A stretch of 64,000 nucleotides of DNA from Eggerthella lenta DSM 2243 (GCF_000024265.1 NC_013204.1:1724180-1788179), one strand, 5' to 3'. Positions 47,084-56,485 are shown, numbered from the stretch's first letter. The notes: generated from the sequence alone by a model not told the origin. Numbers and translations: made by a program.

Positions 47084-48121
47084 CTAAGAATGAGATTCCG
47101 CCTCGCTGACGCAGGAGCGCCCGCTTGCGAGAACACCCAGTAATTTCGATTCCGGGTCGTCATCGAAAGCGACCTTCGCGATCGATCTCCACTTGCGTGG
47201 GGGCATGCCGACCGATTTCGCGAAGAGGGCGGAAAAGCTTGTTGCTCGTGCATACCCGCAACGATGCGCTACCTCGTCTATGCTCATATCATGGTCGGTG
47301 AGCAGTCTTTTCGCCAGCTCGATTCTTTCCGAGGAGACGAACTCGGTCACTGTCAATCCCGTCACCTGCTTGAATGTCTTCTTGAATTTGGTTGACCCCA
47401 TGTTCGCGGCCTCGAGCAGATCCTTCTGCCTGATCGCACCGCCTAGGTTGTTCTCGATGTACGATACGGCTCTCGCGATCGAAAGGCGGTCCTGCTCGGC
47501 CACTCCCTCGCACAGGCTCTCTCCCATCCTGAGCAGCCTTGCCATCACCAAGTTCGCGATTCCGGAATACAGGAGGCTCGCTTCCGGCCCCGGGATCTCC
47601 CTTGGAGTTATCTCGCCGAGCATCTCCGCTATTTCCGGATCCCAGGAAGCCTGGTTCCTAAGACCCTTCAGGCTGGTCGCTAGCGGTTTTAGCGCCTTGT
47701 CGATTCTTTCCCCGAAGACGCTTTGACAGTATTCGTCGTAGTACTCGATCTCCGTGTAAGAGAATCTCGCTTCTTTTGGAAGCAGGATCGAGCTTGTCTT
47801 GGGCTTTGCTTCCAGAAAGGCGGAAACGCTTGATTGCGGCATGAGGCCATGTCTTTCGCGGCGGACGGCGAAATAACCGCCAGAATCGAAACAGAAGGGC
47901 AGGGGTTCTTTCAAAGTGAAATCGCAGCAGACGACGGAGAAGAACCGCCGCGCCTCCCACGCCCAGTACCACCCCTCGCATCGGCATCCGTCGCCTTCGA
48001 AGAGGGCTCCCTCGCCGTTCCAACCGTCCGCCAAGACGAGGCCGATTGGCTCAAGCGAGGCCGCAAAGGTCTCCGCCGCGGCTTGGGCGGCGTGGGAGAA
48101 CATCGTTTCCCTGTCGTACAT
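47084..48121 (-). CDS. AraC-family transcriptional regulator
   Basis: 345 residues. The C-terminal 100 residues hold both AraC HTHs (GAIRQKDLLEAANMGSTKFKKTFKQVTGLTVTEFV and SIDEVAHRCGYARATSFSALFAKSVGMPP). The N-terminal 230 residues are an uncharacterised sensory domain of the kind seen in YbtA-like and PchR-like regulators. AAAGGATCGGAAG precedes ATG 48121. It is divergent from the ecfT-led operon across 136 bases; AraC genes beside exporter-fold ABC pairs (YbtA with YbtPQ) activate siderophore uptake, so it is the likely activator of that operon. Confidence 0.85.
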   Translation of the reverse strand: MYDRETMFSHAAQAAAETFAASLEPIGLVLADGWNGEGALFEGDGCRCEGWYWAWEARRFFSVVCCDFTLKEPLPFCFDSGGYFAVRRERHGLMPQSSVSAFLEAKPKTSSILLPKEARFSYTEIEYYDEYCQSVFGERIDKALKPLATSLKGLRNQASWDPEIAEMLGEITPREIPGPEASLLYSGIANLVMARLLRMGESLCEGVAEQDRLSIARAVSYIENNLGGAIRQKDLLEAANMGSTKFKKTFKQVTGLTVTEFVSSERIELAKRLLTDHDMSIDEVAHRCGYARATSFSALFAKSVGMPPRKWRSIAKVAFDDDPESKLLGVLASGRSCVSEAESHS

Positions 48122-48199
48122 CTTCCGATCCTTTTATTCGCGTTCGGACGCAATTCTTGCGCGCTCGGACTTTTCCCTCCAGGTGCAACCTGATTCATA

Positions 48200-48218
48200 T
48201 TAACCAAGGCTAACATTT
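48200..48218 (+). promoter_or_regulatory. DtxR/IdeR-box-like palindrome before ecfT
   Basis: TTAACCAAGGCTAACATTT. On the minus strand it contains GTTAGCCT...TAA and agrees with the DtxR consensus (TTAGGTTAGCCTAACCTAA) at 12 of 19 positions by my count. It lies between the AraC and ecfT starts, ahead of an operon that ends with a DtxR-type gene. Confidence 0.4.
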
Positions 48219-48257
48219 CTTTGTCAATTATAGCGATAAAAGAAAGGCTCTCTGGTT

Positions 48258-48995
48258 TTGCGAAGAAGAACACGGAAAACACTCGCGGAGGACATCGATG
48301 TCAGAACGAAGGTGGCCATGCTCGTCGTGCTCATAGCGACCGGGGCTATCGTGAAGGATTACGTTCTGGGCTCGGTCCTCTTTGCCGTCGTCGTCCTCCT
48401 CTCCTTCGCAATCGGGCGCGGAAGGATGGCGGCTTCTTTCTCTTTCGCCTATCTCTTTCTCATGGGCATCTTCTGGGTCACGACGATGCTTCCGCCGAAC
48501 GCCGCCGGAGCCCTCGGCTCGTTCGCCCTGGCCTGCCGCACCTGCATGCCCATCTGCCTGTTCGCGGCGGTCTTCGCGACTACCACCAAGATCGGCGACC
48601 TCACGGCCGCCCTCTACGGGATGAGGCTGCCGAAGACGGTTGTCGTTCCGCTGGTGATAGCGGTGCGGTTCTTTCCGACGCTCAAGGAGGAGTCTTCTGC
48701 CGTAGCGGACGCGATGAGGGTGAGGGGGCTCGCCCTTTCGCTTAAGAATCTCGTTTCGAAGCCGGCGCTGATGTTCGAATCCGCGGTCGTGCCCGTGATG
48801 CTGCGCTGCGCCAAGATCGCAGACGAGCTCGCTGCTGCGGCGGTTGCGCGCGGCATCGACCGGCCCGGGAGGAAGACCTCCTACAACGCGCCCCGGTTCG
48901 GACGGGTCGATTTCCTGTCGCTCGCGTTCCTCGTTATCTGCTGCTCGCTTCTCGTAGCCGTGAAGGTCAATCAGGGGATCGGAGGCCTGCTGTGA
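48258..48995 (+). CDS. ECF transporter membrane component EcfT, locus 1
   Basis: 245 residues, five or six membrane helices. The paired EcfT coupling motifs with Ala-Arg-Gly character appear as DAMRVRGLALS and AAVARGIDRPGR near residues 153 and 195. EcfT joins the ATPases to a substrate-binding S protein in the membrane. The start is TTG 48258, with AGAAAGG 11 bases upstream; no in-frame ATG fits better. Its end overlaps the next gene by 4 bases. Confidence 0.8.
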   Translation: MRRRTRKTLAEDIDVRTKVAMLVVLIATGAIVKDYVLGSVLFAVVVLLSFAIGRGRMAASFSFAYLFLMGIFWVTTMLPPNAAGALGSFALACRTCMPICLFAAVFATTTKIGDLTAALYGMRLPKTVVVPLVIAVRFFPTLKEESSAVADAMRVRGLALSLKNLVSKPALMFESAVVPVMLRCAKIADELAAAAVARGIDRPGRKTSYNAPRFGRVDFLSLAFLVICCSLLVAVKVNQGIGGLL

Positions 48996-50407
48996 CGAAA
49001 AACGCCGTCGAGCTCAGAAGCGTCTCCTTCACCTATGCGGGGTTCGATGCCCCGGCGGTCGACGACGTGAGCCTTGCCGTCGCACCGGGCGAATGCATCG
49101 TTCTTTGCGGGGAGTCTGGCTGCGGAAAGACCACCGCGACCCGGATCGTCAACGGGCTGGCGGGAGGGTTCTACGAGGGCAGCCGGACGGGGGAGATCCT
49201 TGTAGCAAGCAGGGACATCGACGACCTGGAGGATTGGGAGCTCTCGTCTTTGACGGGCAGCGTTTTCCAGAATCCCCGCACCCAGTTCTTCAACCTCGAC
49301 ACGACCGGCGAGATTGCGTTTGGCATGGAGAACCTCGGCGTTCCCAGGAAGGAGATGCACAGGCGCGTGCGCGACGTCGTGCGCGAGCTCGGCATAGAGT
49401 GCCTGATGGGCAGAGGCATCTTCGAGCTCTCCGGGGGCCAGATGCAATCGGTGGCCTTCGCGAGCGCATGGGCCTGCAAGCCGAGCGTCTACGTCCTCGA
49501 CGAGCCTTCGAGCAATCTGGACCCTCCCTCCATGGAGAAGCTCGCCTCCTTCATCTCGAAAGCCAAGTCGAGCGGGTCTGCCGTGATCATCGCCGAGCAC
49601 AGGCTCTCCTACCTCGCGAGCGTCGCCGACCGGTACTTGCTCTTCGAAGGCGGTTCCGTCGCCGCCGAATGGGACGCGCAGCGATTCCTGGGGCTGTCCG
49701 ACGCGGAGCGAGAGTCCTGCGGGCTCAGATCCTCCGAGCCGCCGAAGCTCGCCGACCTGATGCAGCGCCTTTCCCGTCCCGCCTCCGCCTTTCCCGCCGT
49801 CGAGGCGAGGGGAATCTATGCGGGGTACGAGAGGGGTGTGCCGGTCCTCGAGGGGATTACCGTCTCGTTCGACCCCGGGAGGGTCGTCGGCGTGGTCGGG
49901 CGAAACGGGGCAGGCAAGTCAACCCTGCTCAAGTGCCTGGCGGGGATCAAGAAAGAAGAGCTCGGGCATGTCCGGTTCCAAGGCTCGGTAGTCCCTCCCA
50001 AGAGAAGACCCAATCATGCGTTTCTGGTCATGCAAGACCCCGACTACCAGCTCTTTCGCCCGAGCGTGCGCGACGAGTTGGCATCCGCGGCCCCGTCTCC
50101 TTCCGACGTCGACGAACTTCGTCTCGAAGCGGTCCTGGAGGAGTTCGGCCTGGGAGATGTCGCCGACCGCCATCCCGCATCGCTCTCGGGAGGGCAGAAG
50201 CAGCGGTGCGTCTGCGCCATCGCGTCGGAATCGGGAGCGCAGGCGCTTCTCCTCGACGAGCCCACGAGCGGCCTGGACTTCCGGAACATGGAGCGCCTCG
50301 CGCTCATCTTGCGCGAAGAGGCGTCTTGCGGGAAGACGGTGGCGGTCGTCAGCCACGACACGGAGTTCCTGTCTAAGGCCTGCGACCAGATCGTGCTCAT
50401 CGAGTGA
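48992..50407 (+). CDS. ECF transporter double ATPase (EcfA-EcfA' fusion), locus 1
   Basis: 471 residues containing two full ATPase modules. Module 1: Walker A GESGCGKTTATR, signature ELSGGQMQSVAFA, Walker B VYVLDEPSSNLD. Module 2 (from about residue 270): GRNGAGKSTLLK, SLSGGQKQRCVCA, LLLDEPTSGLD. Signature 1 has GGQMQS in place of GGQxQR, so site 1 may be weaker. Starts at GTG 48992, coupled to ecfT. It energises the EcfT/S-component importer of this locus. Confidence 0.88.
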   Translation: MTKNAVELRSVSFTYAGFDAPAVDDVSLAVAPGECIVLCGESGCGKTTATRIVNGLAGGFYEGSRTGEILVASRDIDDLEDWELSSLTGSVFQNPRTQFFNLDTTGEIAFGMENLGVPRKEMHRRVRDVVRELGIECLMGRGIFELSGGQMQSVAFASAWACKPSVYVLDEPSSNLDPPSMEKLASFISKAKSSGSAVIIAEHRLSYLASVADRYLLFEGGSVAAEWDAQRFLGLSDAERESCGLRSSEPPKLADLMQRLSRPASAFPAVEARGIYAGYERGVPVLEGITVSFDPGRVVGVVGRNGAGKSTLLKCLAGIKKEELGHVRFQGSVVPPKRRPNHAFLVMQDPDYQLFRPSVRDELASAAPSPSDVDELRLEAVLEEFGLGDVADRHPASLSGGQKQRCVCAIASESGAQALLLDEPTSGLDFRNMERLALILREEASCGKTVAVVSHDTEFLSKACDQIVLIE

Positions 50408-50457
50408 GCCGGCCTGCAAAGACTGAGAAGGATTCCTATGAAAGAAAGGATTTGGAA

Positions 50458-51072
50458 ATGACAGCAAAAGCAAAACAGAAGGAAAGCGGCAGCCTCAGCT
50501 CCAGGGACCTCATAGCCCTCGGCGTCTTCTCTCTGCTGTTCATGGTGGTGAGCATGCTCGTCGTGGGAATCACCTCCATGAGCGTCGTGGCGTACTGCGG
50601 CTGCTGCGCCATCGCGGCGATACCCGCCGGGATCGTCTGGGTCTACATGCATGCGCGCGTGCCGCGCGCAGGAACCTCGCTGATCATGGCCCTCGTCTTC
50701 GCCGTGGTCATCTTCGTCATCGGGTCGGGATGGCCCGTGGCGCTCGGCCTCGCCGTCGGCGGCGCCGTCTCCGAGCTGGCGCGGAAAGCGCTCGGGTACG
50801 GGAGGTTCGCAGGCGTCGCCGTGGGGTACGCGCTTTTCGAGACCTGCTGGGCGGCGGGCCTTTTCGTTCCCATGTTCGCCTCCCAGGACTACTACCGCGA
50901 GCTGATGGGGTCCAACAGCATCGACCCGGCCTACATGGAAGCCCTTCTGTCCACGGTGACTCCCGAGACGTTCGCGATCATCGCGGTCGTGACCTTCGCG
51001 GGCGGCATCATCGGCTCGCTGGTCGGACGGGCGGTGTTCAAGAAGCACCTCGAGCGCGCGGGAATCGCCTAG
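50458..51072 (+). CDS. MptD-family (Trep_Strep) putative ECF S component, locus 1
   Basis: 204 residues, about six membrane helices from residue 20 on. The family stretch GGAVSELARKALGYGRFAGVAVGYALFETCWAAGLFVPMF is present. S components bind the substrate; for this family none is firmly known to me. ATG 50458 has AAAGGA 8 bases upstream. It lies between the ECF ATPase gene and the giant ABC gene, 50 and 38 bases away. A paralogue with the same role lies at 60096. Confidence 0.8.
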   Translation: MTAKAKQKESGSLSSRDLIALGVFSLLFMVVSMLVVGITSMSVVAYCGCCAIAAIPAGIVWVYMHARVPRAGTSLIMALVFAVVIFVIGSGWPVALGLAVGGAVSELARKALGYGRFAGVAVGYALFETCWAAGLFVPMFASQDYYRELMGSNSIDPAYMEALLSTVTPETFAIIAVVTFAGGIIGSLVGRAVFKKHLERAGIA

Positions 51073-51110
51073 CGCCCTTTTTCAAAGCAACATGAGAGAA
51101 GAGGTATTCA

Positions 51111-54100
51111 ATGAGCAAGGAAAGCAAAGGAAGGAAGCCGGGGGCCCTTTCCCGCTGCCTGCGGTTCGCGGGGAGAAGAAAGCCCCTCGTGTTCGCCTCC
51201 ATGGCGCTGGCGGTCCTATCCGCGGCGGCGTCCTTCGTCCCATACGTGGCGATCTACTTCATGATTAGGGATGCGGTCGGGGTCTATCCGAACCTGGCCG
51301 CCGTCGACGTTTCGGCGATGACGGGCTACGCGGGCTTGGCGGTGGCAGGCATAGTCGTTGACGTGGGGTGCTATCTTGCCGCGCTGCTGTGCTCTCACGC
51401 CGCGGCGTTCGACGCGCAGTACCGCACGAAGCTCGATATCGCCGCCCATCTCGGGAGGATCCCTCTTGGGCACATAGCGCGGCTCGGCACGGGTAGGATC
51501 TCGAAGGTCATGGACGAGAGCGTCGGCGGGATCGAGCAGTTCATCGGCCATTCCATCCCGGACCTGGCGGCCACCGCCGCCGCGCCCGTCGTTTTGGCGG
51601 CGCTGCTTTTCGTCTTCGACTGGCGCTTCGGCGTCGCCACGCTGGCGGCGGTCGCCGTCGCATGCGTCGTGCAGTTCTCCGGCTATGCCGACAAGCGCGT
51701 CATGGCGAGCATGGGGCGCTACCAGGAAGTCAAGGAGCAGATGGGCAACGCCTCCGTGGAGTACGTCCGCGGAATGCGCGTCGTGAAGGCTTTCGGCCAG
51801 ACGGCGCGCTCGTTCAAGCGCCTCTCCGACGCGATAAAGGACTACACCGGCCTCTCCCTCGACGTCACGCTCTTCTTCAGGAACTCCATGCCGGGCTTCA
51901 CGGCGGTCCTCAACAACGCGTACCTGTTCGTTCTGCCCGTCGGCATACTCCTCGCCCCGGGCGCGCAGGACTGGCCGACGTTCGTGCTCTCGCTCGTCTT
52001 CTACCTCCTGTTCGTGCATTCGATATCGAGCGTGTTCACGAAGATCCTCTACGTGAGCGAGGACGGGATGCTCGCCCAGGCAAACATCGACCGCATCGAC
52101 TCCGTGCTCGGCATCGAAGAGCTCTCTTGTCCCGAGGCGCCGAAAGCCCCGAAGGACGCCTCGGTGTCCCTTCGGGACGTGACTTTCTCCTACGAAGACG
52201 ACGCGGAGCCGGCGTTGCGCAACGTCTCGCTGGAAATCCCCGCCGGCACGGTGTGCGCGGTCGTCGGGCCGAGCGGCTCGGGCAAATCGACCCTCGCGAA
52301 CCTCGTCGCCCGCTTCTGGGACGTCGATTCGGGCCAGGTTCTCGTCGGCGGCGTCGACGTCCGCGAGATGGGCCAGGATGAGCTGATGGGCAGCCTCAGC
52401 CTGGTGTTCCAGGATTCCCACCTCTTTCGCGAGAGCGTCGCGGAGAACATCAGGCGCGGCAGGCCGGGGGCGACCGACGACGAGGTGGTCGAGGCCGCGA
52501 AGGCCGCCCAGGCGGACGCGTTCATAAACGGCCTTCCCCATGGCTACGCCACGGTAATAGGCTCCGAAGGCGTGCACCTGTCCGGCGGCGAACAGCAGCG
52601 GATAGCCATCGCGCGCTCGATCATCTCGGACGCGCCCATCGTGGTGCTGGACGAGGCGACCGCGTTCTCCGATCCCGAGAACGAGCATTTGATCCAGAAG
52701 GCGTTCGAGAGGCTCATGGCCGGCAAGACCGTGATCATGGTCGCCCACAGGCTCTCCACGGTCGTCGGTGCCGACAAGATAGTCGTGCTCGACGGCGGGC
52801 GCAAAGTCGAGGAAGGCACCCATCAAGAGCTCCTCGCCGCATCGGGGACGTACGCGAAGATGTGGAGGCAGTACACGGAAGCGGTCGAATGGGGCATCGA
52901 AGCGGCCCCGCGCGACGACACCCGATCCTCCGAAGCGACCGCCCCGCATGCAACGCAGGGCGTCTCCGCCGAGGAGTACGACCCTGCGGAGAAACCCGGC
53001 AAGCCGTCGAGCGGCAGGGCGCCTTGGCTTCAGAGGACGTTCAACCTTTCCGACGAGGGCTACGTCGGCCTCAAGCGCTCGGCCATTGCTTGCACCTTGA
53101 GCGATCTGGCGCTCATGATCCCCTTCGTCTGCACGGTCGCCGCGTTCGCGGCTCTCGTGGGGACCCTTGCGGGCGAGCCGTTCGACGCCGCCGCGCTCTG
53201 GTCGATCTTCGCCGTGGGGCTTGCGGGGATGGTGGTGGTCTTCGTCGCTTCGAGAAACGACTACAAGAAAACCTACGTGGCCGCGTACACCGAGTCCGAA
53301 GGCACCCGCCTGCGCCTCGCCGACCACCTGAGGAAGCTGCCCATGAGCTTCTTCAACCGCCGGGACACGACCGACGTGGCCGACCGCATCATGGGGGACG
53401 TGACGGCGCAGGAGTCCATGCTCTCGTCGACGCTCCCGCAGCTCATCGCCGGAATCGTGTCGACCGTGGTCATCTGCGCGATGCTGGCATTCTTCGACTG
53501 GCGGCTCGCCTGCTGCGTTATGGTCACGCTTCCGCTTTCGGCAGGGGTCATCGCCTTGAGCCGCCGTCATCAGTCGCGCCTTTTCGAAAGGCAGAACCGC
53601 GTCCGCCTGGATGCGCTGGCGTGCGTGCAGGACTACCTCGAGGGCATCAAGGACATGAGGGCCTGCAGGGCGGTGGGCAAGGACTCCGCCGCCATGGAGC
53701 AGGCGATGCTCGAGCTCAAGAGGGTGACGATGCGGGTCGAGCTCGCCGTCGACGTCTCCGTCTCCCTCGCGAGCGCCATCCTCCGCTCGGGAGTCGGTTT
53801 GACCGCCTGCGTCGGGGCGGTGCTTCTCGCCTCCGGCGGCGTGGACTTCATGGTTCTGCTCATGTTCTTGCTCATCGTCTCCCGCGTCTACGGGCCCATC
53901 CTCGCCCTCGTCTCGCAGCTGCCCAACCTTCTCAACCTCTCGACGAAGACCGCCCGCATCAAGGCGGTCATGGACGAGCCCGAAGCGAGGGGGTCCGCCT
54001 CGGCGGATGTGCCCGGCCACGACCTGTCCTTCCAGGGCGTCCGGTTCGGGTACGGCGACGAAGAGGTGCTCCACGGCGTAAGCTTCGTCGCGCGCGAGGG

Positions 54101-54797
54101 GGAAGTCACCGCGCTCGTCGGGCCGAGCGGCTCGGGCAAGTCGACCTGCGCCCAGCTGGCGGCCAAATTCTGGGAGCCCGACAGCGGCAGGGTCCTCTGC
54201 TCTGGAAAGGACATCGCCGAGTTCTCCGAGGAATCGTGGCTCGCGCACGTCTCCATAGTCTTCCAGGACGTGGTCCTTTTCGACGACACGGTTGCGAACA
54301 ATATTCGCATCGGCCGCGAAGGCGCCTCCGACGAAGAGGTGGCCGAGGCTGCAAGGGCGGCGCACTGCCTGGAGTTCATCGAGAGGCTTCCCCAGGGGTT
54401 CGACACGGTGCTGGGCGAGAACGGCGCCTCCCTCTCGGGCGGGGAGCGCCAACGCCTCTCCATTGCGAGGGCTCTCCTGAAAGACGCGCCCGTGGTGCTC
54501 CTCGACGAGGCGACCGCCTCGCTCGACCCCGAGAACGAGACGCTTATCCAGAGAGCGGTCGGAACCCTGTGCGCAGGCAAAACGGTGATCGTCATCGCCC
54601 ATCGACTGAGGACCGTCGCCAATGCGGACAAGATCGTCGTCCTAGACAGCGGGCGCGTGGCGGAGGAGGGGAACCACAAGACGCTGCTCGCCGAGGACGG
54701 GCTGTACGCGAGGCTGTGGAGGCTCCAGCAGGAAAGCTCGTCGTGGACCGTTCCCGCCGACAGGGGCGATGCCGCCGATGTCCCGACGGGCAGATGA
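51111..54797 (+). CDS. Fused exporter-fold ABC transporter, two TMD-NBD halves in one chain
   Basis: 1228 residues. Half 1: membrane domain at residues 20-310, Walker A GPSGSGKSTLAN near 386, signature LSGGEQQRIAIA near 488, Walker B IVVLDEATAFSDPEN near 510. Linker at residues 590-640. Half 2: membrane domain at residues 650-930, GPSGSGKSTCAQ near 1003, LSGGERQRLSIA near 1106, VVLLDEATASLDPEN near 1127. Locus 2 encodes the same halves as two genes in the same order. Exporter-fold pairs beside siderophore-type genes (YbtPQ, IrtAB) import metal chelates, so direction of transport is open. Confidence 0.88.
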   Translation: MSKESKGRKPGALSRCLRFAGRRKPLVFASMALAVLSAAASFVPYVAIYFMIRDAVGVYPNLAAVDVSAMTGYAGLAVAGIVVDVGCYLAALLCSHAAAFDAQYRTKLDIAAHLGRIPLGHIARLGTGRISKVMDESVGGIEQFIGHSIPDLAATAAAPVVLAALLFVFDWRFGVATLAAVAVACVVQFSGYADKRVMASMGRYQEVKEQMGNASVEYVRGMRVVKAFGQTARSFKRLSDAIKDYTGLSLDVTLFFRNSMPGFTAVLNNAYLFVLPVGILLAPGAQDWPTFVLSLVFYLLFVHSISSVFTKILYVSEDGMLAQANIDRIDSVLGIEELSCPEAPKAPKDASVSLRDVTFSYEDDAEPALRNVSLEIPAGTVCAVVGPSGSGKSTLANLVARFWDVDSGQVLVGGVDVREMGQDELMGSLSLVFQDSHLFRESVAENIRRGRPGATDDEVVEAAKAAQADAFINGLPHGYATVIGSEGVHLSGGEQQRIAIARSIISDAPIVVLDEATAFSDPENEHLIQKAFERLMAGKTVIMVAHRLSTVVGADKIVVLDGGRKVEEGTHQELLAASGTYAKMWRQYTEAVEWGIEAAPRDDTRSSEATAPHATQGVSAEEYDPAEKPGKPSSGRAPWLQRTFNLSDEGYVGLKRSAIACTLSDLALMIPFVCTVAAFAALVGTLAGEPFDAAALWSIFAVGLAGMVVVFVASRNDYKKTYVAAYTESEGTRLRLADHLRKLPMSFFNRRDTTDVADRIMGDVTAQESMLSSTLPQLIAGIVSTVVICAMLAFFDWRLACCVMVTLPLSAGVIALSRRHQSRLFERQNRVRLDALACVQDYLEGIKDMRACRAVGKDSAAMEQAMLELKRVTMRVELAVDVSVSLASAILRSGVGLTACVGAVLLASGGVDFMVLLMFLLIVSRVYGPILALVSQLPNLLNLSTKTARIKAVMDEPEARGSASADVPGHDLSFQGVRFGYGDEEVLHGVSFVAREGEVTALVGPSGSGKSTCAQLAAKFWEPDSGRVLCSGKDIAEFSEESWLAHVSIVFQDVVLFDDTVANNIRIGREGASDEEVAEAARAAHCLEFIERLPQGFDTVLGENGASLSGGERQRLSIARALLKDAPVVLLDEATASLDPENETLIQRAVGTLCAGKTVIVIAHRLRTVANADKIVVLDSGRVAEEGNHKTLLAEDGLYARLWRLQQESSSWTVPADRGDAADVPTGR

Positions 54798-55185
54798 GCG
54801 GATGGGCGGGCGAGAATCCTCCGAGGACTACCTCGAGGCCATCCTCGTGATCCGCCGCCTGCGCGGGTCGTGCCGCAACGTGGACATCGCCGAGCGCATG
54901 GGCGTCGCCAAGCCGAGCGTCACCAAGGCGCTCGGCAACCTGGCGCGCAGGGGCCTCGCCGAGGTGGTCGGCCGCGACGTGCGGCTGACCGAGGAGGGCG
55001 GGCGCCTCGCCGAGGCCACCCTCGACAAGCACCGCTTCTTCGAGCGGCTGCTCGTCGAGTCAGGCGTGGACGCCGAGACCGCCTCGGCGGAGGCCTGCCG
55101 CATGGAGCACTGCCTGTCAGAGGACTCCTACAGACGTTTCGCGGCCTATCTCGGGAGCCGACGAGACGAGGGCGATGGCGGGTAA
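54769..55185 (+). CDS. DtxR-type metal-dependent repressor, locus 1
   Basis: 138 residues. Winged helix: SSEDYLEAILVIRRLRG, CRNVDIAERMGVAKPSVTKALGNLARRGLAEV. The metal site is EACRMEHCLS, matching DtxR's Cys102-x2-Glu105-His106 rather than MntR's Glu-x2-Glu-His, which points to Fe(II). The C-terminal SH3 domain is missing, as in short family members. ATG 54769 overlaps the ABC gene by 29 bases; ATG 54802 (MGGRESSEDY) is an equally possible start. It probably senses metal to control this operon and perhaps the next. Confidence 0.82.
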   Translation: MPPMSRRADERMGGRESSEDYLEAILVIRRLRGSCRNVDIAERMGVAKPSVTKALGNLARRGLAEVVGRDVRLTEEGGRLAEATLDKHRFFERLLVESGVDAETASAEACRMEHCLSEDSYRRFAAYLGSRRDEGDGG

Positions 55186-55281
55186 ACGGAGGGCGGCTTG
55201 CAGGCCAGACTGGGCGACTGGCTCAGTTTCGGATACCGCCCACTAGGCAACTCCTCGCTGAGCGAGGGGACGATATCGAGC

Positions 55282-55317
55282 GGCGGCGATGGCAACGAGC
55301 ATCGCGCCATCGCCGCC
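55282..55317. repeat. 12-bp inverted repeat between locus 1 DtxR and small HTH gene
   Basis: GGCGGCGATGGC (55282-55293) and GCCATCGCCGCC (55306-55317), preceded by a smaller hairpin CCTCGCT/AGCGAGG near 55253-55267. No T-tract follows, so termination is uncertain. Confidence 0.4.
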
Positions 55318-55369
55318 AAGCCCCGCGACGCCGAGGTGCAGCGTCTGCCGCTCCGGAAGGAGCAGACGC

Positions 55370-55600
55370 ATGGCAGTCGAATCAGCAGGATGCCCGTACG
55401 TCAAGATCCCCGTGCCGATACAGGACACGTACTCGGTGGCGGAGATAGCGATACTCTTACGTGTGAGCAGGAACGCGGTCTACGAATGGAGCCTCCTCGA
55501 GGACGACCCCCTGCCACTGAGGAGGATGATGGGCAGAAAGAGGGGGCGCTTCGCGTTCAGGGACGAGCTCCTCGAGTGGAGCAAACGGCACGCGACGTGA
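55370..55600 (+). CDS. Small HTH protein, excisionase-like
   Basis: 76 residues. YSVAEIAILLRVSRNAVYEWSLLEDDPLPLRRMMGRKRGRFAFRDELLEW matches the MerR-like helix-turn-helix 17 (excisionase/DNA-binding) fold. GGAAGGAG 8 bases upstream fixes ATG 55370. It lies alone between the two transport loci. It may be a relic of the event that brought in or duplicated the loci; no integrase is nearby. Confidence 0.65.
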   Translation: MAVESAGCPYVKIPVPIQDTYSVAEIAILLRVSRNAVYEWSLLEDDPLPLRRMMGRKRGRFAFRDELLEWSKRHAT

Positions 55601-55743
55601 TTGTAGTCAGACAGAACCTTTCAGGACGCCCCGCTTCGATTCGAGTAGAGATAGTTCCCGCCCAAATTAACTAGGCGGTTCATCGAGGCTCCTCCGTCTA
55701 TCAAGCCAAGGCCGCTTCTACTGAGATATCATGAGCATAAGAG

Positions 55744-55772
55744 TTGACAGTGACTAACTTTGGTGGCAGAAT
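55744..55772 (+). promoter_or_regulatory. Promoter of the TetR gene of locus 2
   Basis: -35 TTGACA (55744-55749), 17 bases, -10 CAGAAT (55767-55772). The candidate TetR operator lies just downstream. Confidence 0.5.
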
Positions 55773-55786
55773 TCCCAACACGAAAG

Positions 55787-55799
55787 ATAGCTAAGTTAT
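55787..55799 (+). promoter_or_regulatory. Candidate TetR operator, copy 1
   Basis: ATAGCTAAGTTAT, a 13-base near-palindrome in the longer conserved word AAAGATARCTAAGTYATTATT that recurs before the ABC genes at 56486. Confidence 0.55.
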
Positions 55800-55820
55800 T
55801 ATTGGAGGGAGGTGACTGCA

Positions 55821-56459
55821 GTGAGCAACGGCAACTACCAGGAGACGCACGAGCGCATCTTGAAGAGCGGCCTTGCGGCGTTTCTGGAAGAGGGGTTCGA
55901 GAAGGCGAACCTGCGCAGGATCTGCAAGGCTGCCGGCGTGACCACCGGGGCGTTCTACAAGCATTTCAAAGACAAGGAGGCGCTCTTCTCGGAGCTGGTC
56001 GAGCCGCTGGCGAGCATGATTCGCAAAGCTTACGCCCAAGGCGAGAAGCGAGGTTTCGCCGGGTACGACGAAGGGAAGCCCGTGACCCCGGAGCAGGTGC
56101 GCGCCGCGCTCGAGGCCAAGGCGGCGGGGACGCTCGCGACCACGGCGATGCTGTACTCCCATCGCGACATCTACGAGCTCCTTGTGTTCCGCTCCTACGG
56201 CACCCCCTACGAGCACTTCCTTGACTGGCTCGTCGACGAGGAGGACAGGACCACCCTCCGCGTTCTCGAGCTGATCCACGGCGCAGAGAAGGCTCGAACC
56301 GTCATCTCGAAAGAGTCTCTCCACATCGTCAACCACGCGTTCTACAGCGCCCTTTCCGAGAATATCATCCACGCGAAGAGCGTCGAGGAGCTCAACGCGA
56401 CGACCGAGGTCATTTCAACGTTCTTCAATGCGGGCTGGGAGAAATATCGCACGCTTTGA
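55821..56459 (+). CDS. TetR-family regulator of locus 2
   Basis: 212 residues. HTH region ANLRRICKAAGVTTGAFYKHFKDKEALF near residues 32-59; helical ligand domain after that. GGAGGGAGGT ending 7 bases upstream favours GTG 55821 over the in-frame GTG 55812. It heads locus 2. The same palindrome occurs before its own start and before the ABC gene at 56531, so it should repress both. The ligand may be the transported compound. Confidence 0.85.
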   Translation: MSNGNYQETHERILKSGLAAFLEEGFEKANLRRICKAAGVTTGAFYKHFKDKEALFSELVEPLASMIRKAYAQGEKRGFAGYDEGKPVTPEQVRAALEAKAAGTLATTAMLYSHRDIYELLVFRSYGTPYEHFLDWLVDEEDRTTLRVLELIHGAEKARTVISKESLHIVNHAFYSALSENIIHAKSVEELNATTEVISTFFNAGWEKYRTL

Positions 56460-56485
56460 CGGCTCTTTCTTTTTTTGCGTCAAAG

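Noticed and set aside
51216-54602. Very long minus-strand open frame opposite the fused ABC gene
   Set aside because: It is antisense to a complete double ABC transporter with all motifs; open only because of high GC. Same for 8547-11330, 2708-4198 and 5164-6381.
51111-54797. Fused ABC gene as an assembly join of two genes
   Set aside because: A single continuous frame with a normal linker and no repeat or frameshift at the junction.
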